NCBI GenBank assembly: GCA_001692895.1
Contig: KV748187.1
Coordinates: 65,557-129,556, forward strand
Origin: Cenococcum geophilum 1.58
Taxonomy: Eukaryota; Ascomycota; Dothideomycetes; Gloniales; Gloniaceae
Reading direction: 5' to 3'
DNA length: 64,000 nt
Each line of letters opens with the position of its first letter. Position 1 is the stretch's first letter. The notes below the pieces were generated by a model that had not been told where the DNA came from, made no database searches, and saw only the letters and a list, made by a program, of their open reading frames with translations. Position numbers and translations under genes: made by a program. Below are positions 1 to 10,004 of this stretch, in pieces.

Positions 1-1900
1 ATTAACTAGGACTAAAGACGGTTATAAAGACGGATGCATTAGACTATATATTAGGGGTATACTTTATATAAAAATATTAAGATAGATAGCACCTAGTGGC
101 ATATTATAGTCGGAAGATAATACTACTAGAGTTAAACTATAATATCTATAATAAGGAGTTATTAGATATAGTTATAGCACTAAAGAAATAAAAAGCATTC
201 TTATAAGGCATAGAGAAACTATNTATAGTTAAAACGGATTATAAGAACTTAATAGGATTCCTAATAATAAAGGAACTTAACCAAAAATAGGTTAAATAGG
301 CAGAGATACTTACAGAATACTATTTTAAGATTTAGTATACTAAGGGTATAGACAATATATAAGCGGATGCTCTAAGTTAAAAAGCTAAACTATAAAATAA
401 CAAGAAGCTATTAGGGGCTTTACTGCAAAAAAACATAAACGGATTAATTAGGTATAATTATCCAAAAATTATAGCAATTTAAAAAGAACTAAATAGAGTT
501 TATAAGTTACTAAAAAGCTTTTAGGTATAAAGAATTCTATAAGTATAATTAGAAGATCTATAAACGGATATATACAAAAATTAAGAAGTAAAGTATATCC
601 TAAAAGGTATAGCAGAATAATTTATAAAAGACTTCTATAAAGGGTTAACTTAAGAATATAATAAAGCCACGGGCTTAGTATTAAGACTCTAGAAGGAGTA
701 TATTATTAATAGAATCTACGGCTTAGTACAAAAAGTTATAAAAGAATATTTAGATTACTAAAGAAATAAACTAATAAGGCATAGGCCATATAGAGGGCTA
801 TAACCTATTAAAATACTAGAAAGACCATAGAAGGTTATATTATAGGACTTTATTATTAAGTTACTAAAGTTAAAAGATCCTATTACTGGACAAGATTATA
901 ATGCGATCTTAGTAATAGTAGATAAGCTTATAAAGTGGGGATACTTTATAGCATATATAGAAGAAATATCAGTAAAAGATATCGCTAGAATCTATATTAA
1001 AGAAGTATTTATAAGATATAAAGCACTAAGCAAGATTATATTAAATAGAGATTTAAGATTTATAGTAGCATTTTAGGAGGTATTCTTAGCGGAATAGGGA
1101 GTTAAAGTAGTAACTTCTATTGTATATTATCTACAGACAAACGGTTAAACGGAAAAATTAAACTAGACACTAGAATAGTATTTAAGGCACTATATTAATT
1201 ACATACAGAATAATTAGGTATCGTTGTTACTAATTATATAGTTTATATATAATATAATACCATAAGAAGGAATAGGTATATTACTATTTAAGGCAAATTA
1301 TAGATATAAGCTAAGAATATTGTTATTACTATAGCAAGTAAAGAAAACGAGTAGTATAGCTAAAGAAAGAATAAAGACACTAATAAATCTTTATATAGAC
1401 CTTATGGAATTAATAAAGAAAGTATAAGAAAAAATAAAAAAGTATTATAATGCTAGGAGATCTAAGGGACTAGATCTTAAGGAGGGAGATAAAGTATAGC
1501 TACTATATAAAAATTTTAANAGTTAACAACTAAGNAANAAGTTAAACTANGTNAGACTNGGACCTTTNNAAATTANGNANAGAATTTTANNNGTTANNTT
1601 TAANTTAAACCTACTAGCCAAAATAAAGATCTACCCTATATAGTATATTATAATACTAAAACCAGTATATAGGAATATTAAGCTACCGGTTTATAAAGCA
1701 GACATATATAGAGGATAAGAAGAGGATAAATAGTAAGTTTTAAAAATTGTTAGTTATAAAGATATTAACAACAAAATATAGTATAAGGTAAAATAGATAG
1801 GCTATAATAAGACTACCTAGGAGCTACTAGAGAACTAAAAAAACACTATAGGAAAGGTACAGGAGTATTAGAAGAAATTAGGTTAGGTAGCATTAATAAA
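1..1900 (+). pseudogene. Ty3/gypsy chromovirus pol relic (RNase H, integrase, chromodomain), cut by window start
   Basis: This is the 3' part of a gypsy polyprotein. RNase H lies at about 100-390 (TD-KNL core followed by an ADALS-like end). The integrase core lies at about 830-1250, with DFI, a second Asp in an LNRD-like stretch near 1045, and Glu near 1155. A chromodomain lies at about 1735-1890, with a YKVK-x-IGYNKTT-x-ELLEN pattern; its two aromatic positions now read TAG, as expected for TGG after RIP. Many other in-frame TAA/TAG stops occur and I saw no obvious frameshift. Ambiguous bases at 223 and 1520-1612 blur the integrase C-terminus. The domain order is that of fungal chromoviruses. 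The RT and gag would lie upstream of the window. Confidence 0.85.
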
Positions 1901-2395
1901 AAAGGATTACTAAAAAATAAGTCACCTAAGGGGGACCTAAGAAGAGTAGTTGCTGAGCTACTTAGATCTATTTCCTTCTTAGCTAAAAGAAAATCCGTTC
2001 TTTTATTACTAAGTTCCTATAAACCCTATTTTATAAGTTTCTACTCCTTAAAATGGACCTTTTTATAACCCTTTTTAAGACGGATTAATTAAGTGGACGC
2101 CGTAAGATAAGACTTAAGAGCCCGTTACTAAGTATTAGTAGCCTCCCGTTCTACGTTATAAGAACGGCATAACTCTACTAAAGTAATAAATAGTTTATTT
2201 TCCAGTTATATAGCAGCAGATTAAATATAAAACCCTAAAATAAATTAATTAGGGAACTAGACGACTATTAAGAGTAATAGGTTATATATATTTAGTATTA
2301 GAGATAAAGTAAACGTTATAGAACGAATAAATATTTGCTTTAGTACACTTTAAGTAAAAGAACTGTTATTATAAAGATGGGTTCGCTAACGTAAT
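1900..2395. other. Downstream flank of the gypsy relic; possible decayed 3' LTR
   Basis: A purine-rich run with GGGGGA near 1930 follows the pol frame and could be the polypurine tract. A 3' LTR would then start near 1940. No second copy of this LTR is in the window, so its limits cannot be set. I see no gene here. Confidence 0.35.
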
Positions 2396-2900
2396 ATAAA
2401 CTAACCCTTTTTTTAAATAGCGAGAATATGGAGATAGTATAATCTCACTAAGAGACAATATTATAGCAATAATGCGAATACGACGAGCAGTTAAAGAGGA
2501 AGAAATTGCTTTAGGTATAATAAGTAATAATATTAACTAAATTAATTAGACGGATATTATACCTCTAGTAAACAACTTAAAGATATTTAAAATCTTTAAG
2601 GACGAAGATAAAGAGGAGGGAGATAGTGTTACGGACGCTTTAAGTATAATATTATGACTACTTAGGGAAGAGTTGGAAGAAGCTAGTTAGTTAATTTAGG
2701 CATAGTCTAGAATAGAGCTAATAGAGCCATATAATAAGGAATAGTAGCTAAGGTTATATAATATAATCTATATAATCTATAGGATCTATATAATCCGTAA
2801 TAGAGTAGATAAAGCACACGTATATTATATATAAGAAGGATTTTATAGGAGTATAGTTATGTATTTAAGGACCCTTAGTCCCTACCTAAATAGTTCCTTC
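2395..2900 (+). pseudogene. Unassigned RIP-degraded coding relic
   Basis: A forward reading can be followed over roughly 150 codons, broken only by TAA/TAG. It has an acidic, Glu/Asp-rich middle around 2590-2650 and a Leu/Glu-rich helix-like stretch around 2650-2720. This could be the N-terminus of a retrotransposon gag, but no diagnostic motif is visible. It abuts the copia fragment on the opposite strand, so it is probably another transposon piece. Confidence 0.3.
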
Positions 2901-4530
2901 CTTATAGTAATTTTTAGAATATAATTAGAGTTAATCTATTAGGCAACCACTCCACCAGTTATTATTACGTTATTAACTTTAATTTGCATTACCTACACAC
3001 CTAGCCTAATAACGAGCCTATCGTAGTACTTGCTACAAGGTTCCATTACAGTAGTAGTAAGATTTTTAGGCAGAGACTTAAGCCTGTAGGGTAAGCTATT
3101 ATAACCTTCCTTTTAATTAATTCTTTGTTATCTTTTTTTTAATGGAGGCTTTAACAAAGGAGTAGTAGTAGTATCTTTCCTCCCTTACTTATTAGACGAG
3201 TTAGCGGGTTCTTCCGTAAGTATGGTGGTGGTCTTTAAACTAATATTACCTTTATAGATTTTAACGTCTTTAAGCCGCTTAATTTTCTATTTATCTAGTA
3301 GCTAAACGTAATAGATTATCTTGCCGTTATAGCTAATTAGAATACTATTTTTACTTATAGAGCGAACCTAGCTAATTTTATATAATCCTCTTTAGCTATA
3401 AAGGGAGTAGATAGTAGATCTTAGAGCCCGCAGGTAGTATACTAAGGGAGGCTTACCCTTAAGCCTTTTATAAGGTAATATACTATTAAGAGCTCTTATA
3501 GGGCGTCTGTTTTTAATATATATAGCTATAAGGAGTATATTAGGCTATAAAAAGTCTAGTATATTACTGGCAAGGATTATTAAGCGGGTAATCTTAGTAG
3601 AGGTTCGCTATAAGTGCTTTACTACTCCGTTCTCTTCCTAAGTATATAAGGCGGTAGGTTTAAATTTTATACCTAGATTATTTATTTATGTAATTACCTT
3701 TTTACTACAAAGCTCTACTCTATAGTTAATATAAATTTTAGTAATTTTAAGGTCGAATTTGGTATAGATATAGTTATAGTACCTCTATAGAGTACTAAGC
3801 TACTTATCCTTTATATAGACGGCATAAACTATAGTAAACCTTATATAGTCGTTAGTAAAAGATACGTAGTATCTTTCGCCTTTAAAGCTAATAGGAGTAA
3901 TAGGTCCTACTAGATCTATATAAATAAATTAAAATAGCTATATAGCTTATCCCTAGGGCATTCTATTATACTTCTTTCTAGCTTTAGATTAAGTATAGGG
4001 CTTATAGTATTTATTACTAACGTTATTAAACTTAATACCAAGTTTATTTAGGTGGCGTTTAAGGTTACTATAGTTAAGGTAGCTAAATTAGTAATACCAA
4101 ATAGGTAGACTTTTATTATTCTTAATTGCCTAAAGGATTAATTTTAATAAGTAGTTATATTGCTAAATCGGGTAGAGTTATTAAATTTTAAGTACGTATC
4201 CTATTACCTTATTATTATATTTAAGTTTATAAATCTTGTTATTAAAGAAGACGCCTATTTCCTTAAGTCGGCTTCTAGATAGTAGGTTTACTAGTAAATA
4301 TAGCATATATAGAATATTGTATAGAGTAAGCGTACTTCTGTGGCTTTTATTAGGTAGTATAGTTTATGTAGAGATAAATCCTTTACCTACTAATCTAGCT
4401 CTATAGGGACTAACTATATATAATAAGGTGTTGTTATTAATGTAATTAAAAAGAAGTTTACAATTCTTATAGCAGTAAATAGTAGCCGCTATATTATAGA
4501 TAAAGTTATACCTACTTATATTAGCATTTT
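2900..4530 (-). pseudogene. Ty1/copia gag-pol fragment (integrase and downstream linker)
   Basis: Read on the minus strand, about 3960-3700 gives a copia integrase core. It starts with a (H/Y)IDLVGPI-type motif, then GERYY-x-SFTNDY, and later a second Asp/Glu region. About 3540-3450 gives the copia pattern with NR-P preceding an Ala-Leu stretch. About 3380-3220 gives the linker with a YR-x-LLDK-like and 'LKDVKI'-like pattern. The copia RT is absent, so the element is truncated near 2900. Upstream of the integrase (4200-4530) only a decayed gag-like reading is left. Confidence 0.7.
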
Positions 4531-4539
4531 ATTAAGGTG

Positions 4540-4945
4540 CTAAGATCCTAGAGGCCTCCTAACAGGATTTTAATTATCCTAGACGTCTTAATTGTCCTAA
4601 TAGGCTTCTAGTAGGATCTTTAATTTTCCTAATTATCCTATTAGGGTCCTAATAGGAAACTAGTATTTCCTAATTATTTTAATAGGCTCCTAATAGGAAA
4701 CTAGTATTTCCTAATCGTTTTAATAGGCTCCTAATAGGAAACTAGTGTTTTTTAATCGTTTTAATAGGCTCTTAATAGGAAACTAGTATTTCCTAATCGT
4801 TTTAATAGGCTTTTAATAGGAAACTAGTATTTTCTAATCGTCCTAATAGGCTCTTAATAGGAAACTAGTATTTCCTAATTGTCTTAATAGGCTCTTAATA
4901 GGAAACTAGTATTTCCTAATTATCCTATTAGGTTCCTAGCAGGAT
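4540..4945. repeat. Minisatellite, 41-bp period, about 7 copies
   Basis: The motif GGAAACTAGTATTTCC recurs at 4655, 4696, 4737, 4778, 4819, 4860 and 4901, an exact 41-bp spacing. Each unit carries an imperfect inverted repeat (GGAAA ... TTTCC around CTAGT). More degenerate TCCTAAT/TAGGC units lead in from about 4540. Unit differences are mostly C/T and G/A. Confidence 0.9.
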
Positions 4946-5110
4946 ACCCCCTAAGCGACACCCCCTCCTAAAGCGACACCTATGTATATACCCCTTAAGT
5001 AACACCCCCTAATGTAATACCCCCCCTAATGCAATACTATACCCCTTAAGTGCGCGCGCGCGATATATAGTGCTATTGGCCGCGATATATAGTGCTATTA
5101 GGTCCCCGCT
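4926..5110. repeat. C-rich direct repeats, CG run and duplicated short motif
   Basis: Several ACACCCCCTAA / ATACCCCTTAAG type units are interspersed from 4940 to 5050. They are followed by an alternating CG run (about 5051-5062) and two copies of a CGATATATAGTGCTATT motif. The function is unknown. The units are too irregular to be a telomeric array. Confidence 0.6.
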
Positions 5111-5222
5111 ATATTTCTAATAGCCTATATATACCTCTACCAAGTTTCCCTCTTTATAGCTACCTTATCTTTTACCCTTCCTTATATCCTCCCTATCTTA
5201 GGAGGCACTAGTACAGCAGCTA

Positions 5223-5760
5223 GTAGAGGACCGTCGCTAGAACTAGATGACCGTTACTAAAACTTAGATAACAGCCTTTTAAATAACTAGCTAGCGAATA
5301 CTACAAACGATTTAATTAATCGATTAATTTAATTTAATATTGGCCTATCACTGAATCGAACTAAGGCCTTCTATGGAGGCACCTTATACAACTACCGTTC
5401 GAATGTATAGCTAGCGAACGGCCATAGAGAACGATCTGGATCAATTAGAGCATTTAATCGGGCCGACCTCTCCCCTAAATTGAATTAGATACTAATATAG
5501 GTAGGTAGGTAGGTAGAGGACCGTCGCTAGAACCAGATAATAATCGTTTAAATAACTAGCTAGCGAACACTATAATCGATTTGATTGATCGATTGAATTG
5601 AACTAGAGCCTTAAATTAAGGCCTTTTAGGGAGGCACCCTAGACGACTACCGTTTAAATATATAGCTAGCGAACGCCTATAGGGAACGATTCGAATTAAT
5701 ATAATTAATTGTAATTGAATTAAGCAGAACCTTCGATCGAGCCGACCTCTCCCCCAAATT
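5223..5760. repeat. Tandem duplication of a ~280-bp unit
   Basis: Unit 1 (5223-5481) and unit 2 (5513-5760) both start with GTAGAGGACCGTCGCTAGAA. Both contain AACTAGCTAGCGAA, GGAGGCACC and CCGACCTCTCCCC in the same order. They are separated by a GTAG microsatellite (5498-5514). The copies differ by indels and transitions. No coding potential is recognised. Confidence 0.85.
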
Positions 5761-5855
5761 ATAGATATAGATAGGTAGGCATAAATAGGTAGGCACGATA
5801 GGCACAGGCAGGCACAGATAGGTAGGACAGGCAGGATAGGTAGGCAGGCAGGCAC
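5761..5855. repeat. TAGG/CAGG low-complexity tract
   Basis: Degenerate TAGGTAGG / CAGGCAGG runs. Open frames on the minus strand here are Leu/Pro/Cys-rich products of the simple repeat and not genes. Confidence 0.8.
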
Positions 5856-5994
5856 TAGGCCTAGTTAGGAAATTAGCACATGGCCGGGTCGTCGGGAACA
5901 CCGCTGATTGACGATTTGGAGCCTTTGTAAGAGGCTCCTCAGTCGATTGCCCGACGGTTAAGCGATTGTAAAGCTCTATGATAGATATAGGCGG
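5856..5994. other. Short GC-richer stretch next to the T1 transposon
   Basis: Little RIP is visible. It has a 7-bp stem GGAGCCT / AGGCTCC near 5918-5938. No gene is recognised. Confidence 0.4.
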
Positions 5995-5996
5995 TA

Positions 5997-6108
5997 CAGC
6001 GATGTGCACGACCAGCTTCACCCCCCCCCCTTAGCGAGTTGCAGATTCGGTACGCGCATCCAATTTCGCCTGATTGCCACCAGCTGTATATAGTAATTGA
6101 AGCGAAGT
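5997..6108 (+). repeat. T1 left terminal inverted repeat
   Basis: Pairs with 9313-9422 in inverse orientation. It is less mutated than the right copy: several C/G in the left are T/A in the right. Confidence 0.88.
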
Positions 6109-6389
6109 CAAGTACCTGGTTGCTGGGGGCAATTAAATTGAAGCTATTTAGACCTTGCCTGGCTTACTAAAGTTTTAATATTAATCTAGAATCGTGTTAT
6201 AAAATTGTTAATTTGCCTTTAATATAAATCCTCCTTTAAAACGCATAGCGGCTTAATTAATAGGTGTGTCTCCTTGCCCTTAATAATATCGACAAAGCCT
6301 TCTTCCTCCCTTATTACGTACACCTCTGCCTTTATAGAGTTCTTACTAAGGTGTCCTGTAATAGCCACTAAGACGCAAATATAACACCG

Positions 6390-7925
6390 TTCGGCTAGAC
6401 TTTATATTGGAGGAGCTTAAGAAAATAGAAAACGATTTAGAAGCTATAGATAAGGACAATATAGAAGATATAGAGGCTTGGCTTAACTATATATAGAGTT
6501 AGCAGACTTCTTATACGTAGAGCTAGCAGGCTTAATTAAGGCCGTATAAGTTACTGTATTTAATATAGGATCCTATCTACCTACAGTTAAATACGTTACC
6601 GCGATATTAAGCTATAGCCTCTTAGGCAGCTGCTTAAGCTACTTAAGCTTCTTAGGCTTTTTAGGCTTCTCTATAAAATACAATTAAGGATAAAGAAGAA
6701 ATAACTCCGCTACCTTACCTACGTATAAAGAGTAAGATTAATAATATAGGAAGAGCTAGCGGCGGCGTATTTATTACTTATAATTATAATATATTAATTT
6801 AATATCTAAAGGAGCCGGTATTTACTAAAACTCTTATTAATGCAAGTCTTTAATATTATAATCTTTAGCGACTTAAAGTCTTTTCTATTTACGAGAGGAA
6901 GCTACGTTATTAAGAGTAAGGTATTCGCGTTAAGCTCCGGCCAATTAAAATAAAGGTTAATACTTAGTATACAGGTATTCGCGACGTTAGGTTTAATATA
7001 GATTCTAAAGTTATAGATTAGTAGTAAAAGATTAATACGCAACTTATTACGTGGGCTTAATATACTAATAGATGTGGTAAGATTAAGGCTCTAACCATTA
7101 ACCTCTTAATTATATATACTCCAGATAGAAATTAGCTAGCGGCCTCTCGCCCATTAATAATTAATTAACTCTATAATAAGCTTTTAACGCCCTTATAGAG
7201 CTTAGAGCTTAATATAATGCTTTATGTACTTACTAGTAGTATTACAAATTTAATAGGCTTGCGAATTAAGCTTACTAGACATTAGCGCTATAAAAAGCAC
7301 TATCCTAACGCCAATTAGTGTTATATATTTAGTTAGGTAGATATTAAATTAATAGATAAGGACTTACGGGAGTAGGTAACTAGCATTTAGTAAGGTATTA
7401 TAAATATTAAGAATCCACCTTATTAGCTTACTACTTGGCTTACTAAGAGAGTAGCAATAAGAGGGAAAAGTAGCAGAGGAGTACGCCAATCTGCCTTAAG
7501 TAAGAGCTCTATAGTTAATAGTCCAGGCGTTATTAATTATTTTTACGTTAGCTCTATAGGCTTAATACTAGATTAGTAAATTCCTCCTACACTAGTAATC
7601 TAACTGCCCTTATTATCCTTACCTATATTACTAATATACCGCTTATAGGGTATTAACCGCATAAAGGATCTTAAGGAGTTCTTTAAGTATTAGAGGTAGA
7701 GTGTAGCTAGCGATCTTAACTAGGAGGCTGATTTTAAAGCTGCGCATAAAGTTAATTATAACTTAAGATAGGACCTAGAGCTTCTACGTAATAAATCTAA
7801 TAGCGCTAATCCTATTAAGGAGCCTATTAAGGCTAATATTAAATTAGGTATTATAAGACGGCTATAAAAGGACTTAAAAAAGTAGGTAAATAAGCGTCGT
7901 ACTTAGCTTAAGGGAAGTTTTTAAG
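6390..7925 (+). pseudogene. T1 ORF1 relic, family unknown
   Basis: A forward frame of roughly 500 codons is interrupted only by TAA/TAG. Visible features are an acidic helix near the start, a Gln/Ala-rich stretch (about 6500-6670), and a basic, aromatic region around 7255-7330 (RYKKHYPNANQCY-like). A Pro/Leu-rich stretch lies near 7590-7650. The C-terminal part is charged (7660-7920) and contains KDLKEFFK- and NYNLRQDLELL-like helices. I do not recognise DDE, tyrosine-recombinase or RT motifs. By position it is likely the protein needed for T1 movement or an accessory of it. Confidence 0.5.
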
Positions 7926-7947
7926 ATAGAGAATTAGCAAAATATAA

Positions 7948-8085
7948 GGTGTCTCTGTCACTGCTAGCGCCCCTATAGTAGTAGAGACGCCCTATATCTA
8001 GGCTCTTTAAGATATAAATAATTATAATTTGTAAAATATAAGGTGTCTTTATTACTATTAGCGTCTCTATAGTAATAAAGACACC
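7948..8085. repeat. Two adjacent hairpins between the T1 reading frames
   Basis: Hairpin 2 has a perfect 17-bp stem: GGTGTCTTTATTACTAT (8042-8058) pairs with 8069-8085 around a 10-base loop. Hairpin 1 (7948-7991) is a diverged copy with the same loop core TAGCG. Both follow the same AAATATAAGGTGTCT lead-in, so this is a tandem duplication of a palindrome. Confidence 0.85.
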
Positions 8086-8149
8086 CTATATAATAAATAT
8101 TATATACGGCTATGAACGCCACTAAAGATTAATTATAACTCTTACCCTA

Positions 8150-9200
8150 AAAACCTTAATAATTATACCTACTATATCGGAAATGGCCTCTTGCGCTCTT
8201 ACTCTTGCTACTAACCTTATTTATACTCTAAAGAAGGAACACTTTAAAGCTATAGCTAAAGGCTTTTAGGTACTCTAGTTAAAAGTACTACTCTTACCAA
8301 ATAAAGGCCTTTAGCTCTCTAAAAAAAACTCCTTAATTAGATTTAGATTAGGTGAGTATAAAGGTCAAAGTACTAGCTTAACGCTAAAGGCGTTAAAGAG
8401 AGACTATATCCTTTCTAAATAATAGAAGCTGGCGTTATCTATAACTACTACTAATCGCTTAGTAGGAAAGCGATTACACTATAGTAGAAGAGTATTTGCT
8501 ATCCAGAACTTAAAGCCTTTACTATTTATTGAGCCTTTATATACTAAAGCTACCAGAATACCGTTAATTATATATATGGGCAGTATATTAAGCCTCCTCT
8601 TACCCTAATTATATGGCGTCTATAAAACTAATATAATACTAGAAGGAGCCTAACCTAACTTTTATACGCCTATCTTTAAATCCATATCTAACTTATCTAT
8701 AAATATTAGTTAATTGACGGTATACTATAATATAATTGCGAAATATATATTGCGATTATAAGCGCTATATTTAAGGGCTACCTACTAATACTTCTTTATA
8801 TAAGCCATTCTCTAAGCTCTATACTAGAGGATCTAATTAGCTTACCCGCTTCCTTATCTAGCCCGCTAAATAAAGCTCTAAAATATTATATAGTGGCTTA
8901 CTACGACGTTAAATATGTTATAGATTAGCCACTACAGCTCGTCACTAAAGAGAGTTGGCTTCTCCTCTAGCCGTATTAGTATTACTACAATTATTGGATT
9001 GCTTAGTAGGAACTAGCCGCCTTTACCGTTTAAAGGTGCCCGAGTTAAGCTAAAGACTCATAAGTTCCTTCTAATGGAGGTAATTGAGCGAATCGTATAA
9101 CTAGCGGCAGAGGTATACTCTGCTCGAGTCGCTCTAAGTTAAAAAAGATCCTTAATTAGAGCGTGCTAATATGGGCCTATTTACGGAGCCATAATACAGG
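8150..9200 (+). pseudogene. T1 ORF2 relic, family unknown
   Basis: A second forward frame starts near an ATG at 8179 and can be followed for about 300 codons with RIP-type stops. It is rich in Leu/Ile/Tyr and basic residues. No domain is recognised. It lies directly after the paired hairpins and ends about 110 bp before the right TIR. Confidence 0.4.
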
Positions 9201-9312
9201 TAGAGGATAGGTAGAAGATAGGTAGAAACCTTACGGTATTTGATAACGATTATAACACTACAGAAGAAGGTCGATTGTAGATAGCTTTAGGTTCTTACAG
9301 CTAAGCATACGG

Positions 9313-9422
9313 CTTCGCTTTAATTACTATATATAGTTAGTGGTAATTAGGCGAAATTGGATGCGTGTACCGAATCTGCAACTCGCTAAGGGGGGGGGTG
9401 AAGCTGGTTATGCACATTACTA
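9313..9422 (-). repeat. T1 right terminal inverted repeat
   Basis: Inverse complement of 5997-6108 with mainly transition differences. It includes the G-run at 9391-9398. Confidence 0.88.
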
Positions 9423-9424
9423 TA

Positions 9425-9720
9425 GGTAGAAAAGATTAATTTGGATTATGTAGATTATATATAATTATATTTTATATTTTATATTTTTTTTCACTAGCTG
9501 TAAATACTAGAGCGTTAATATAGATTTTTTTTAAATTTAGAATTTTTATTATTGTCCTAATGGTCCTAATAGTCCTAGAGGTCTTAGTAGTCCTAGTAGT
9601 CCAGACGACCTCCTAATAGGCTCTTAGCAGGATGCTAAGTGTAAGTGTCTTTTTAAGCTCCTTATAGCCCTAATAGGAGCTATTAGGAGCTATTAGTGCT
9701 GTTAGGAGGTATAAACATTT
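9425..9720. repeat. AT-rich stretch and degenerate TCCTAATAG repeats
   Basis: 9425-9540 is almost pure A/T. 9545-9715 contains degenerate GTCCTAATAG / AGGAGCTATTAG units resembling the lead-in of the minisatellite at 4540-4650. No gene is seen. Confidence 0.6.
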
Positions 9721-10004
9721 TGCTAATATATAATAACCTCTATTAATAGGCCCTTAGTAATTTAGCTATAGGTAGAAAGACTATAGGCAATATAGATATA
9801 TATATAGAGTAGAATAAAGCTAAGGGTAGGTAGGTAAGAATATTTAATAGCAATCTATAATAATATAGAAGTATAGTATAAAGGGTAAATAGGGTAAGAT
9901 GGTAATTAGAATACTCCTTTATAGGAGTCTTAAAGTAGAGACCTAATAATATTTTTCCTCTTATTAATATAGTACGGATATACTACCTAAGGGTCCGCTA
10001 CCTA

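Larger units (their letters stand above)
5997..9422 (+). mobile_element. DNA transposon T1 with long TIRs, flanked by TA
   Basis: The ends are inverted copies about 110 bp long. The left starts CAGCGATGTGC and the right is its RIP-mutated complement. Both contain a run of eight or more C/G and the GATTCGG box. TA lies immediately outside both ends (5995-5996 and 9423-9424), suggesting a TA target as in Tc1/mariner-like elements. The interior carries two degraded reading frames and a paired hairpin between them. The transposase family is not recognised, so the superfamily is left open. Confidence 0.8.

Noticed and set aside
4655-4940. CRISPR-like array (regular 41-bp spacing)
   Set aside because: The whole unit is repeated with no unique spacers, and the context is eukaryotic transposon DNA.
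4926-5050. Interstitial telomere repeat (CCCCTAA-like units)
   Set aside because: Units are irregular in length and sequence and do not form TTAGGG/CCCTAA tandems.
5616-6021. Cys/Leu/Pro-rich open frames on the minus strand as secreted or membrane proteins
   Set aside because: They are translations of TAGG/CAGG simple repeats and of the T1 terminal repeat.
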